Assembly (NCBI RefSeq): GCF_003697915.1
Contig: NZ_RCVN01000005.1
Coordinates: forward strand, 157,842 to 221,841
Direction of reading: 5' to 3'
DNA length: 64,000 nucleotides
Source of the DNA: Staphylococcus pseudoxylosus
GTDB taxonomy: Bacteria; Bacillota; Bacilli; Staphylococcales; Staphylococcaceae
Part shown: one piece after another, positions 45,439 to 54,179 of the stretch
Position numbering within the stretch: position 1 is the first letter of the stretch
Layout of the letters: every line of letters starts with the position of its first letter
Made by a program: the position numbers and the translations under genes
The notes under the pieces: model-generated
Told to the model about the DNA's origin: nothing
The model's input: the letters and a program-made list of their open reading frames with translations, nothing else
The model's database searches: none

Positions 45439-46467
45439 ATGACGATCCGTAAGCAATTAATTTATTCATTCATGGGGTCCTTATTTATAACGACGCTTTT
45501 GGTTTTTATATTATACAAATTAATGTGGTTCGATGTGCATCAAACTATATTACTGACACTTTGTTCTTTTGTATCAAGCATGATGACAATGGCTATCGCG
45601 ATATTTTTCTCTGTTCCAATGATTTATAAAATTGAAAAGTTAAATGACCGCACTGATCAAATTGCTAAAGGTAATTATAAAGTCGAAGATTTAAATATTC
45701 AATCACCGAAAGAATTAAAAGAATTAAGTGATGCCTTTAACCAAATGACTATAAAAATCGATAACCAAATGAATCAAATTTAAGCAGAACAAGATGAAAA
45801 ATTATATATGGTTCAGAATTTAGCGCATGACTTAAAAACACCGCTAGCTAGTATTAAGTCCTATTCAGAAGGGCTTAATGACGGCATAATTTATACTGAA
45901 TTAGCCAAGCAAGATGCTTATCAAGTACTTATTAGACAAGCAGACCGTTTAAATCAAATGTTTGATGACTTAACAGATGTCATGTCTGTAAATAATAAGC
46001 GCTCCGATACGCGAATCAATATTGATCAATTATTAATGCCTATTTTGGAATCATATCAACAGTGTTTGAAAAAGAACAAGAGACAATTAGAAGTTAATAT
46101 GCCACTCAATATAAAAGCTTTCTATCAAGATAAGATCGCATTGGAACGAATTGTTACGAATTTTATAGATAACGCATTAAAATTTTCAGATACTGATAAA
46201 GTAGTGACCATTACAGTATTTGAACATGAACGTAATATGTTAGGCATTTCAGTGAAAGACGAGGGCATAGGTATAAAGGACGTACATTTAAAATATATTT
46301 TTGATAGAACTTATAGAGTAGATAACTCAAGAAATAAAGAAACTGGTGGATCTGGGTTAGGGTTATATATTGCGTCGACATTAGCTAAACAAATAGGTGG
46401 TGAAATTTCTGTTGATAGCACATTTGGAGAAGGCACGACGATGACAGTGTATTTCCCGAGAAATTAA
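45439..46467 (+). pseudogene. saeS: Sensor histidine kinase SaeS interrupted by an in-frame stop
   Basis: ATG 45439 opens a protein with two membrane helices and a HAMP domain (SPKELKELSDAFNQMTIKIDNQMNQI) that meets TAA at codon 115 (45781-45783). The same frame continues as AEQDEKLYMVQNLAHDLKTPLASIKSYSEGL, with phospho-acceptor His at codon 130, through the HATPase domain (GGSGLGLYIASTLAKQ) to 46467. As remembered, S. aureus SaeS reads MNQIKSEQ here, so one AAA-to-TAA change explains the stop. The total, 342 codons, is near the normal 351. The 3' part could only be made by readthrough or from ATG 45808, which has no ribosome site. Mutation or sequencing error. Confidence 0.88.
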
Positions 46468-46490
46468 ACGGTTTGATTCATATGATTATT

Positions 46491-46542
46491 GTATAAAAGG
46501 TATGTTGTTTGGATAATCCAAATTAATGTACCTTTTATTATG
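46491..46542 (+). terminator. Terminator of the sae locus
   Basis: ATAAAAGGTAT and ATGTACCTTTTAT pair with a small internal bulge around a loop that itself folds (TTTGGATAATCCAAA). The right arm is T-rich. Confidence 0.65.
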
Positions 46543-46596
46543 TTTGTTTAAATTTAAATCAATAATTAGTAGAAAAAGAGCAGAGTTTTCGCACTA

Positions 46597-46613
46597 ATTA
46601 CATTAATGTTACA
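46597..46613 (-). promoter_or_regulatory. Upstream WalR box of the first sceD-like gene
   Basis: On the minus strand TGTAACATTAATGTAAT matches the WalR consensus TGTWAH-N5-TGTWAH fully. It lies exactly 100 bases upstream of a second box. Confidence 0.7.
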
Positions 46614-46696
46614 AAGATATACATTGATAGATAAACTATAGAGACTTTCATGGCAGTTTTCAAAAAAGATTTTGTCATAAAATTAACTAGATTGTA

Positions 46697-46713
46697 TGTA
46701 ATTAGGATGTAAA
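46697..46713 (+). promoter_or_regulatory. Proximal WalR box of the first sceD-like gene
   Basis: TGTAATTAGGATGTAAA is a perfect TGTWAH-N5-TGTWAH site, 188 bases before the ATG. Confidence 0.75.
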
Positions 46714-46884
46714 AAAGACGTCTGTTATTTTAATTTCATTGTAACCTACAGGAGTTTTATGGATGTTATAGTACTATTTGTGAATTAATTGAAGCAGTAA
46801 ATTATCTATGTGTTTAGGTAATTGAAATTCAATAACAATTTTAAAAATAAAAACGAAAATTATCTTCTGGGAGGATTATTAATA

Positions 46885-47586
46885 ATGAAAAAAACAGTAG
46901 TAGCATCAACATTAGCAGTAGGATTAGGTGTAACAGGTTTCGCAGCAGGAAATTCAGCAGACGCTTCAGAGCAAGGTGTAGATAAAGCACAATTAGCTCA
47001 ACAAGCACAAACTAATCCAGAATCATTAAACGAAGCGCCAGTACAAGAAGGTGCTTATAACATTAACTTTAATCATAATAATTTAAACTATAGCTTCCAA
47101 TCAGACGGTCAATATTGGACTTGGAGCTATGGTCAAGGTAATGCTTCAGCAGAGCAACCAGCACAAGCTGAACAACCAACTCAACAAGCTCAACCACAAC
47201 AAACAGAGCAAGCATCAACTGAGCAACCAGCTCAACAAGCTGCTCCACAAACTGAACAAACTCAACAACCAAAACAAGAAACAACTCAAAAAGCTTCAAC
47301 TTCTTCAAATGAATCAAGCTCAAGTGAAGCTTCAGAAGGTTCATCAGTAAATGTTAACTCTCATTTACAAGCAATCGCGCAACGTGAATCAGGCGGCGAC
47401 TTAAAAGCTGTTAACCCATCATCAGGTGCAGCAGGTAAATATCAATTCTTACAAAGCACATGGGATTCAGTAGCACCAGCTCAATATAAAGGTGTATCTC
47501 CAACAGAAGCACCTGAATCAGTACAAGATGCTGCAGCAGTTAAACTTTACAACGAAGTTGGCGCTTCACAATGGGTAACTGCATAA
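46885..47586 (+). CDS. sceD: SceD-like lytic transglycosylase, first copy
   Basis: A 233-residue secreted wall protein. The signal peptide [22 protein letters not shown] ends near ADA|SEQ. A domain with [17 protein letters not shown] follows, then a Gln/Ala/Pro-rich linker (about residues 90-150) and the C-terminal IsaA/SceD lysozyme-like domain ([36 protein letters not shown]) with catalytic Glu in RESGGD. It would cleave peptidoglycan during wall turnover. ATG 46885 follows GGGAGG. It has a close paralog 620 bases downstream with the same promoter layout, and both have WalR boxes. Confidence 0.92.
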   Translation: MKKTVVASTLAVGLGVTGFAAGNSADASEQGVDKAQLAQQAQTNPESLNEAPVQEGAYNINFNHNNLNYSFQSDGQYWTWSYGQGNASAEQPAQAEQPTQQAQPQQTEQASTEQPAQQAAPQTEQTQQPKQETTQKASTSSNESSSSEASEGSSVNVNSHLQAIAQRESGGDLKAVNPSSGAAGKYQFLQSTWDSVAPAQYKGVSPTEAPESVQDAAAVKLYNEVGASQWVTA

Positions 47587-47618
47587 TAAAATAGAATTTC
47601 AAATTTTGATTATATGAA

Positions 47619-47664
47619 TTTTAAGAGGCTAGGACATTAATAAATGTTCTAGCCTCTTATTTGT
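47619..47664 (+). terminator. Terminator of the first sceD-like gene
   Basis: AAGAGGCTAGGACATT, a short loop, AATGTTCTAGCCTCTT and a T-rich tail. Confidence 0.88.
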
Positions 47665-47926
47665 TTATGCTTAATGCATTTATGTGAACTTAGTAAGTCA
47701 GCTAATATTAATATAATTTAAGTTGTTCGAAATAAGATAATTCTCTATAAAAAATTGTTTTTTATTTGGAATTTGGGAATTGGATAAAGGTATAATTTGT
47801 TAGATAGTCATATATAAATATAATTCTGTAATAGCTAAAATGGAATATTTTAGCTATTGATATATTCTAGGTTACTCTTTTAAATGTGTGAAAAATAAGA
47901 GCTATGTAGGTATTATTTTCACACTA

Positions 47927-47943
47927 ATTACAAGCATGTTACA
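47927..47943 (-). promoter_or_regulatory. Upstream WalR box of the second sceD-like gene
   Basis: On the minus strand TGTAACATGCTTGTAAT is a perfect WalR-type site, 100 bases before the proximal box, as at the first copy. Confidence 0.7.
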
Positions 47944-48026
47944 TAACTAAAAGTGTATAAATACACTTTTTTGCCTTTGTGAAAGTTTTTAAGTAGTCAT
48001 ATATGTATGATTAACGTACTTTTTAA

Positions 48027-48043
48027 CGTAATGATGATGTAAA
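48027..48043 (+). promoter_or_regulatory. Proximal WalR-like box of the second sceD-like gene
   Basis: CGTAATGATGATGTAAA differs from the WalR consensus only in its first base and lies 180 bases before the ATG. Confidence 0.6.
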
Positions 48044-48206
48044 AAATCGATTGTTTTTTAATTTGGCTGTAACCTATGAGCTTTTTATGGGTGTTATAGT
48101 AGTAATTACAAATTAGTTGTAAAAAGTAAATATTTTCCTTTGTTGGAATTGCAATCTAATTTTTAAATCTAAAAATGGAAATTATCTCTTAGGAGGATTA
48201 TTAATA

Positions 48207-48932
48207 ATGAAAAAAACAGTAATTGCATCAACATTAGCAGTAGGACTAGGTGTGACAGGATTAGCAGCAGGAAATTCAGCGGATGCATCAGAACAAAATA
48301 TTGATCAAGCAAATTTAGCACAACAAGCTCAAAATAACCCAGAACAATTAAATGAATCAGCATTACATGATGGTTCGTATAACTATAACTTTAATCAAGA
48401 CGGAGTAAACTACAACTTTACTTCAGATGGTGAAAACTTTAGCTGGAGCTATGGTGAAGGATCAGGAGAAGGTTCAACTAGCTCATCAGCACAAAATACA
48501 GATAACAGTGGACAACAAAGTGGACAAGCGGCACAAACTGAACAAGCTTCAAGTGGGCAATCTGAACAAGCACAACAATCAACTCAACAAAGTGCACCAA
48601 AACAAGAGTCAGCTCAACAACCACAACAAGAAACAACTACACAATCTTCAGCTAGCTCAAACGAATCCTCAGATGAAGCTTCAGAAGGTTCATCAGGTGT
48701 GAATTCACACTTACAACAAATCGCACAACGTGAATCTGGTGGCGATATTCATGCTACAAATCCATCATCAGGCGCTTCAGGTAAGTTCCAATTCTTACAA
48801 AGCACATGGGATTCAGTAGCACCAGCTCAATATCAAGGTCAACCAGCTGGTAATGCACCAGAAGCAGTACAAGACGCTGCAGCACAAAAATTATATGATG
48901 AAGTTGGCCCTTCACAATGGGTAACTGCATAA
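48207..48932 (+). CDS. sceD: SceD-like lytic transglycosylase, second copy
   Basis: A 241-residue paralog of the preceding gene. The signal peptide is almost identical, the linker is a longer Ser/Gln/Gly-rich stretch, and the C-terminal domain ([39 protein letters not shown]) keeps the catalytic Glu. The ribosome site and first codons (AGGAGGATTATTAATA then ATG) are the same as in the first copy, and the upstream regions align, so gene and promoter were duplicated together. It has its own terminator. The linkers differ much more than the catalytic domains. Confidence 0.92.
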   Translation: MKKTVIASTLAVGLGVTGLAAGNSADASEQNIDQANLAQQAQNNPEQLNESALHDGSYNYNFNQDGVNYNFTSDGENFSWSYGEGSGEGSTSSSAQNTDNSGQQSGQAAQTEQASSGQSEQAQQSTQQSAPKQESAQQPQQETTTQSSASSNESSDEASEGSSGVNSHLQQIAQRESGGDIHATNPSSGASGKFQFLQSTWDSVAPAQYQGQPAGNAPEAVQDAAAQKLYDEVGPSQWVTA

Positions 48933-48973
48933 TATAGATATTCGGTATCAAAAAGATTATAAACTTTAATAAT

Positions 48974-49018
48974 AAGATAACGGTTGGGGCACACAAATGT
49001 CTCAGCCGTTATTTTTTA
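48974..49018 (+). terminator. Terminator of the second sceD-like gene
   Basis: ATAACGGTTGGGGCAC pairs with GTCTCAGCCGTTAT (wobbles) and is followed by TTTTTTATTTTT. Confidence 0.85.
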
Positions 49019-49151
49019 TTTTTGACAATTTCTTTAAACTCAATCAATGATCGATGTAAATATGGGTATACATAAAATAATACAACGCGTAGTTTTTAAT
49101 GAAAATTTTAAAGATACACAAATTTTTGGAATATAGATAGGGGTAATGAAT

Positions 49152-49730
49152 ATGAGAAAACTTGTAGTGTTCTTGCACAGTTCTTTGGACGGTTTTGTTG
49201 AAGGACCACAAGGTGCCATGGATATTGGATGGATTGCTTACAATCATGAATTGGAAGATTTTGCTAATGAAGTGTTGCAAACTGCAGACACAATTGTTTG
49301 GGGACGCAAAACCTATGAAATGATGTATGATTATTGGCCAACCGTATCATCAAATGAAAATGCTTCTAAACATGAACTTAATCACGCGAAATGGATTGAA
49401 AATGTTGAAAAAGTCATATTTTCTAAAGGTTTGAATCGTGTCGATTGGCATAACTCACGATTAGTTAAAAAGAATGTTAAAGATGAAATTATTCATATGA
49501 AGCAACAAGAAGGTAAAGATATTGTAGTATTGGGAAGCCCTCGATTCGCACATTATTTGATGCAATTGGATGTAGTAGATGAATATAAAATGACTGTTTC
49601 GCCTACACTGATTGGTAAAGGATTGCCATTATTTCAAAACATACATGAACAAGTAGATTTGAAATTAATTGATAGCAAAACGTTTGAATCAGGTGCTTTA
49701 GGACTTATTTACCAAAAAAATAAAGCGTAA
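49152..49730 (+). CDS. Dihydrofolate reductase-family protein (RibD C-terminal-like)
   Basis: A 192-residue cytoplasmic protein of the RibD C-terminal/DHFR fold. KLVVFLHSSLDGFVEGPQG at the N-terminus, ADTIVWGRKTYEMMYDYWP and DIVVLGSPRFAHYLMQLDVVDEYKMTVSPTLIGKG are typical of the YwjB/YyaP group, which is not the housekeeping DHFR and has no settled substrate. NADPH-dependent reduction is expected. ATG 49152 is ten bases from AGGGG; ATG 49146 is also possible. Confidence 0.85.
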   Translation: MRKLVVFLHSSLDGFVEGPQGAMDIGWIAYNHELEDFANEVLQTADTIVWGRKTYEMMYDYWPTVSSNENASKHELNHAKWIENVEKVIFSKGLNRVDWHNSRLVKKNVKDEIIHMKQQEGKDIVVLGSPRFAHYLMQLDVVDEYKMTVSPTLIGKGLPLFQNIHEQVDLKLIDSKTFESGALGLIYQKNKA

Positions 49731-49735
49731 GCAAA

Positions 49736-49773
49736 AAGTAGAGGTTGGTTAAGTCACCGACCTCTATTTTTGA
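49736..49773. terminator. Bidirectional terminator
   Basis: TAGAGGTTGGT, loop, ACCGACCTCTA with T runs on both strands, between the convergent DHFR-like and PhnB-like genes. Confidence 0.82.
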
Positions 49774-49787
49774 ATAGTAGATTATCC

Positions 49788-50681
49788 TCATTCGTTGTGA
49801 AAGGCTTGCTCTAATGTTGCAATATCGAACTTTTTCATTTTTAACAATGCTTCTGTAACACGTTTGATTTGTTCAGGTGTTCCTTTACTAATCATTTCGT
49901 CCATTTGTTTAGGTGCAATTTGCCATGAAAGCCCAAATTTATCTTTAACCCAGCCACATTGTTCAGCTTCAGGAACGGCAGAAAGTTTATCCCAATAAGC
50001 ATCAATCTCTGCTTGGTCTTCTGCAGTGATTAGCAGAGATATACCTTCATTGAATTGAAAGTCATATTTATATGCGCTATCCATGCAAGTGAACCATTGA
50101 TCTTCAAGTTTGAATGTTGCATATGCTAAGTGAGATATGCTATTCGGTTCCAAACCCTTTGGATAATAAAATTTATATCCTTGTTCGCTTTGCTTAAATA
50201 CATGAGTATAAAAATTCATTGCTTCTTCAGCGCGTCCGTTATTTTCGTTCATAAACATGATTGAGGGTGTTATACGATGTTCAAATGTTTGATCAGTTAC
50301 GAGTAATTGCCAAGAAACATCAAATTGGTCCTGAACCCAACCATATTTTTCACTGAAATCATATTGAGCTAAAGGCATAACCGCTCTGCCATTTTCTATT
50401 AATTTTTGATAAATATCTTCTAATAAATTTGTCTCAGATTGTTTAAATAAAACTGTAAAAGAAATCGAAGGATTCTTTACAAAATATGGTCCAGCGTTAA
50501 TTGCCATAAAACGGAAGCCATAAATATCGAAAATGAGCTGGTTAGCGTCTCCAGACGGGGTGTCTTTCAGCGTGACCTCTGTAATAAGATGTGTTTCTGG
50601 AAATATATTTTTATAAAAGTCAAAGGCTTGTTCTGCTTCAGTATCAAACCATAAATGTGGCACAATTTTTTGGTGAGTCAT
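49788..50681 (-). CDS. Two-domain VOC/PhnB-like protein
   Basis: A 297-residue protein made of two PhnB-type VOC domains (residues about 1-135 and 140-285). Each has the pattern PHLWFDTEAEQAFDFYKNIFPET / ITPSIMFMNENNGRAEEAMNFYTHVFKQS at its start and GWVQDQFDVSWQLL / GWVKDKFGLSWQIAP at its end. Databases often call these 3-demethylubiquinone methyltransferases, which is a misnomer; the function is unknown. ATG 50681 follows GGGAGATGAG; ATG 50690 overlaps that site. Confidence 0.85.
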   Translation of the reverse strand: MTHQKIVPHLWFDTEAEQAFDFYKNIFPETHLITEVTLKDTPSGDANQLIFDIYGFRFMAINAGPYFVKNPSISFTVLFKQSETNLLEDIYQKLIENGRAVMPLAQYDFSEKYGWVQDQFDVSWQLLVTDQTFEHRITPSIMFMNENNGRAEEAMNFYTHVFKQSEQGYKFYYPKGLEPNSISHLAYATFKLEDQWFTCMDSAYKYDFQFNEGISLLITAEDQAEIDAYWDKLSAVPEAEQCGWVKDKFGLSWQIAPKQMDEMISKGTPEQIKRVTEALLKMKKFDIATLEQAFHNE

Positions 50682-50769
50682 GACCCTCATCTCCCATTTT
50701 TTAATTTAATACATGTTATATACCCGTTTTACATAGATTGAAGAAATAATGATGATATATTAATGTATA

Positions 50770-50808
50770 ACAGAAAAAAGCTGAGACATGCTTATGTCTC
50801 AGCTTTAA
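50770..50808 (-). terminator. Hairpin upstream of trhO's neighbour, minus-strand terminator of trhO
   Basis: AAAGCTGAGACAT, a three-base loop and ATGTCTCAGCTTT, with the T run on the minus strand, about 90 bases after the trhO stop. Confidence 0.82.
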
Positions 50809-50896
50809 ATAGGATTTTAGAAATATCGATTAAGTTGAAATACACTTAGAGTTAGTCTGTCAGTACAATCAATATGTTAATATGTGCTTAATGCTT

Positions 50897-51847
50897 TTAT
50901 TGATTTACTAATTCTTTGAAGTTTTCTAAGCGGTTAGCTTTTTCTTCGTCACTAATATCATGTTTTTTTACGTAGCGATTATTTTCATGCGCGGCACATT
51001 CATGAGAGCAAGCTCCTAAGTAACGTGCTTCATTCTCTTCTGACACGAGAATTTGTTTATTACACTCAGGATTGCTACAGTTGATATAGCGTTCACATGG
51101 CGTACCATCAAACCACTCTTTACCTACAACTGTCTTATCTACATGGTTTACTTCAACACTGATACGTTCATCAAAAACATACATCTTACCGTCCCAAAAT
51201 TCACCTTTTGTTTCTGGATCTTTACCGTAAGTAGCTATGCCACCTTCAAGTTGACTCACATTTTCGAAGCCTTCTTTTAATAAATAACCTGAGAATTTTT
51301 CACAACGAATACCGCCAGTACAGTAAGTTACAATTTTTTTATCCATAAATTGATCTTTGTTTTCTTTAATCCAATCAGGTAAATCTCTGAATCTTGTAAT
51401 ATCAGGACGAACTGCACCACGGAAATGACCAAGGTCATATTCGTAATCATTTCTCGCGTCGATAACGATTGTATCGTCGTCTAGTAATGCTTCTCTAAAT
51501 TCTTTTGGAGATAAATAATCACCAGTTAATTCTCTTGGATTGACGTCGTCTTCAAGGTCTAAAGCTACGATTTCTTGTCTTGGGCGAACATGCATTTTCT
51601 TGAAAGCATGTCCTTCAGCTTCATCAACTTTAAAAGTAATATCTTGAAATCTGTCATCAGATTTTAATGCAGCCATATATTTATCGGTAGCTTCAATCGT
51701 ACCTGAGACTGTACCATTAATGCCTTCTGTCGATACTAAAATACGGCCCTTAAGCTCTAATTCTTTACAAAATTCTAAATGTTCTGTGGCAAAAGTTTCG
51801 GGGTCTTCAATAGTTGTATAATTATAATACAATAATACTCTGTAATC
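50897..51847 (-). CDS. trhO: tRNA uridine(34) hydroxylase, rhodanese-like (TrhO)
   Basis: A 316-residue cytoplasmic enzyme that, in its family, makes the 5-hydroxyuridine modification at the wobble position of tRNA using oxygen. N-terminal acylphosphatase-like domain ([42 protein letters not shown]), rhodanese domain with catalytic Cys in [17 protein letters not shown], and a C-terminal Cys-rich region ([21 protein letters not shown] ... CSHECAAHE) that probably binds zinc. ATG 51847 follows GAGGAG; the longer frame begins inside the leader. It is monocistronic. Confidence 0.93.
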   Translation of the reverse strand, partial: DYRVLLYYNYTTIEDPETFATEHLEFCKELELKGRILVSTEGINGTVSGTIEATDKYMAALKSDDRFQDITFKVDEAEGHAFKKMHVRPRQEIVALDLEDDVNPRELTGDYLSPKEFREALLDDDTIVIDARNDYEYDLGHFRGAVRPDITRFRDLPDWIKENKDQFMDKKIVTYCTGGIRCEKFSGYLLKEGFENVSQLEGGIATYGKDPETKGEFWDGKMYVFDERISVEVNHVDKTVVGKEWFDGTPCERYINCSNPECNKQILVSEENEARYLGACSHECAAHENNRYVKKHDISDEEKANRLENFKELVNQ

Positions 51848-52290
51848 CATAATACTATTCTCCTCTAATTGATTTTTATCGTTATTCATTTATATTAATT
51901 TTGGGTTATAGTGGTTCGCGTAAAAAGTATGCATCACATTTTATTTAATATAAGAACAGTTTATACTTTGAATAAAAGCACAAAATTCTCCTTATTACAT
52001 TGTAACAAAAAAGGGATAATATTCAATTTATAAATTTGACTAAATTCAATATTTTAATTAAACGATTAATAGACTGGTGGAATTATTTGATGGAAAATAT
52101 GTTTAATACAAATATTAGCTGGAATTAATTACGCTTCCACTGCTATTTGTAAAAACTTTATTGTTAAATCGTATAATATGAGTTGATTTTACTGTTCGTA
52201 AAAAGACAAGACTAGTATAAATAGAAGTTATTGAGATATCCTGTGAGAATTACTATACTTTATTAAATATAAGAAGCAATAGGAGTGATA
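51848..52290. other. Intergenic region between trhO and msrA
   Basis: About 440 bases of A/T-rich DNA between divergent genes. It should hold the promoters of both; TATAAT at about 52170 is the clearest -10 candidate on the plus strand. I see no gene, repeat or RNA structure. Confidence 0.5.
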
Positions 52291-52764
52291 ATGATGGAAA
52301 CTGTTTATTTAGCAGGTGGGTGTTTATGGGGCGTACAAGCCTTCGTCAAAACACTTCCTGGTGTTGTTAATACTGAGGCGGGTAGAGCTAACGGTACTTC
52401 GAATACTTTAGAAGGGGAGTATGACGGTTATGTGGAAGTTGTTAAGACAGACTTTGACCCTGAAAAAGTAACCATAACAAAGTTGATGGGGTATTTATTT
52501 GAAATTATTGATCCATACAGTGTAAATAAGCAAGGGGAAGATATTGGTTTGAAATATAGAACTGGTTTATATAGCGAAAACCCTAAACACTTGAAAGAAG
52601 CGCAATCTTTTATAGATTTACATGATAATCATCACCTTATTGCAACGGAAGTGTTACCTTTAACAAATTATGTTAAAAGTGCTAGAGCACATCAAGACCG
52701 ACTATCCAAATTTCCAAATGATTATTGTCACATACCTAAAAAACTTATGACTAAATACACATAG
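52291..52764 (+). CDS. msrA: Peptide methionine sulfoxide reductase MsrA
   Basis: A 157-residue cytoplasmic repair enzyme that reduces the S form of methionine sulfoxide. The active-site motif is AGGCLWGVQAF (the family usually has GCFWG; Leu for Phe here), followed by VVNTEAGRANGTS, GEYDGYVEVVKTDFDP and the ARAHQDRLSKFPNDYCHIP tail. ATG 52291 and 52294 are both possible after AGGAG. It is a single gene; staphylococci often carry several msrA copies, and the GCLWG form suggests a secondary copy. Confidence 0.9.
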   Translation: MMETVYLAGGCLWGVQAFVKTLPGVVNTEAGRANGTSNTLEGEYDGYVEVVKTDFDPEKVTITKLMGYLFEIIDPYSVNKQGEDIGLKYRTGLYSENPKHLKEAQSFIDLHDNHHLIATEVLPLTNYVKSARAHQDRLSKFPNDYCHIPKKLMTKYT

Positions 52765-52956
52765 TCGCGAAGTTATAAAGAGTGCTTGTAGTGGGTAGAA
52801 GTGACAATAATACTAAATGCGGAGTTTATTTAGTTTATCTATATAAAAAGTTGCACAATTATATTTTTTTGTAGCGAATGATTCAGAGAATAAATTAGAC
52901 GTATGCTATAATATACGTTATTACTAAATATTGGTGCGATTAGGAGATTTTCAATT

Positions 52957-54036
52957 ATGAATAAGCCCAAATATCAAATTGTAGCGAATGAAATAAAGGA
53001 AAAAATAATAAATAAAACGTATCAAGTCGGCATGTTACTACCAACAGAAAAACAATTTCAGGATAGATATCATGTGAGTCGCTATACGATAAGACAGGCG
53101 ATGGATGTACTTGTTAAAGAGGGATTTATTAAAAAGAAAAAGGGTTCAGGCTCTTATGTGAGCTATAGTTATTTGAACGCGCGCCAAACGAATGAAACTA
53201 AAAAAATAGGTGTTATCGTGACATATTTATCGGATTATATTTTTCCGAGTATCATTAGAGGTATAGAAAATGTGTTAAGAAAAAATGACTATTCCTTAAT
53301 ACTAGCAAGTACTAATAATAATCATGAAGAAGAACGTAAATGCTTAGAAATGATGTTGAACCAAGGTGTGACAGGATTAATTATAGAACCTACTAAAAGT
53401 AATGTTTATAATCCAAATCTATCTTATTATTCTCTATTCAAACAACGCGACATTCCGATTTTAATGATAAATGCCAAATATGATGAATTGAGTTTGCCTT
53501 ATACAGCAATTGATGATGTGAAGTCTGGTTATTTAGCGACTAAATATTTGATTGATCATGGGCACGAGCACATTGCGTTGATTACGAAAATTGACGACAA
53601 CCAAGGTAAGCTAAGGATGAAGGGTTATTTTAATGCCTTTGAAAACAATCATATTCTATTTAAAGGTGAACATATCTATACATTTGATACTGAGAGTAAA
53701 CTACAAGTAATCGAACAAATTGTAGAGCATATTTGTAATAAAAAGATTAATATTACTGGCTTAGTTTGCTATAACGACGCTATTGCATATGAAGTCATGC
53801 AGGAATTGAAAAAAAGAAATATACAAATACCGAATGACTTATCGGTTGTAGGACAAGACAATTCAGTATTGAGTAAGTTAAGTGAGATGAATTTAACTAC
53901 AACTTCTCATCCACAAGAATTACTAGGTAGTAGAGCTGCTGAATGGATGATTAGTGCAATAGATACAGATAAACAACAAACCTCACAACTCATAGATACA
54001 TATATTATAGAACGTAATTCAGTGAAAAAAATATAA
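52957..54036 (+). CDS. araR: Arabinose operon repressor AraR (GntR/LacI fusion type)
   Basis: A 359-residue regulator. The N-terminal GntR winged helix (YQIVANEIKEKIINKTYQVGMLLPTEKQFQDRYHVSRYTIRQAMDVL, residues 5-70) is fused to a LacI/GalR-type effector domain (IGVIVTYLSDYIFPSIIRGIENVL to the end), the architecture of B. subtilis AraR. It should bind the paired TGTACGGACA sites upstream of araB and leave them when arabinose binds. GATTAGGAG precedes its ATG, and a TATAAT lies at about 52910. It has its own terminator 144 bases before araB. Confidence 0.92.
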   Translation: MNKPKYQIVANEIKEKIINKTYQVGMLLPTEKQFQDRYHVSRYTIRQAMDVLVKEGFIKKKKGSGSYVSYSYLNARQTNETKKIGVIVTYLSDYIFPSIIRGIENVLRKNDYSLILASTNNNHEEERKCLEMMLNQGVTGLIIEPTKSNVYNPNLSYYSLFKQRDIPILMINAKYDELSLPYTAIDDVKSGYLATKYLIDHGHEHIALITKIDDNQGKLRMKGYFNAFENNHILFKGEHIYTFDTESKLQVIEQIVEHICNKKINITGLVCYNDAIAYEVMQELKKRNIQIPNDLSVVGQDNSVLSKLSEMNLTTTSHPQELLGSRAAEWMISAIDTDKQQTSQLIDTYIIERNSVKKI

Positions 54037-54041
54037 ATACT

Positions 54042-54080
54042 GACTCAAACCAATAAAGATGTTGGTTTGAGTCTTTTTTT
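54042..54080 (+). terminator. Terminator of araR
   Basis: GACTCAAACCAA, an eight-base loop, TTGGTTTGAGTC and TTTTTTT. Confidence 0.92.
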
Positions 54081-54088
54081 ACGCTCTT

Positions 54089-54134
54089 ACATGTACGGAC
54101 ATAATATATTATATATTGACATGTACGGACAAAT
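54089..54134 (+). promoter_or_regulatory. Twin AraR-type operators overlapping the araB promoter
   Basis: ACATGTACGGACATAA (54089) and ACATGTACGGACAAAT (54119) are direct copies exactly 30 bases apart, about three helical turns, resembling the B. subtilis AraR site. The second overlaps TTGACA at 54116-54121; a -10 candidate TATAAG is at 54137-54142. Confidence 0.8.
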
Positions 54135-54149
54135 AATATAAGGTGTATT

Positions 54150-54163
54150 TGAAAACGGTTTCA
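54150..54163 (+). promoter_or_regulatory. cre site (CcpA) of the arabinose operon
   Basis: TGAAAACGGTTTCA is a full match to the cre consensus, just downstream of the -10 region, so glucose should block the operon. Confidence 0.82.
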
Positions 54164-54179
54164 AAGGGGGCGTTAAAAC

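Noticed and set aside
47069..47350. Overlapping Leu- or Gln/Lys-rich frames within the sceD genes
   Set aside because: They are by-products of the repetitive CAA/GAA-rich linker codons in other frames.
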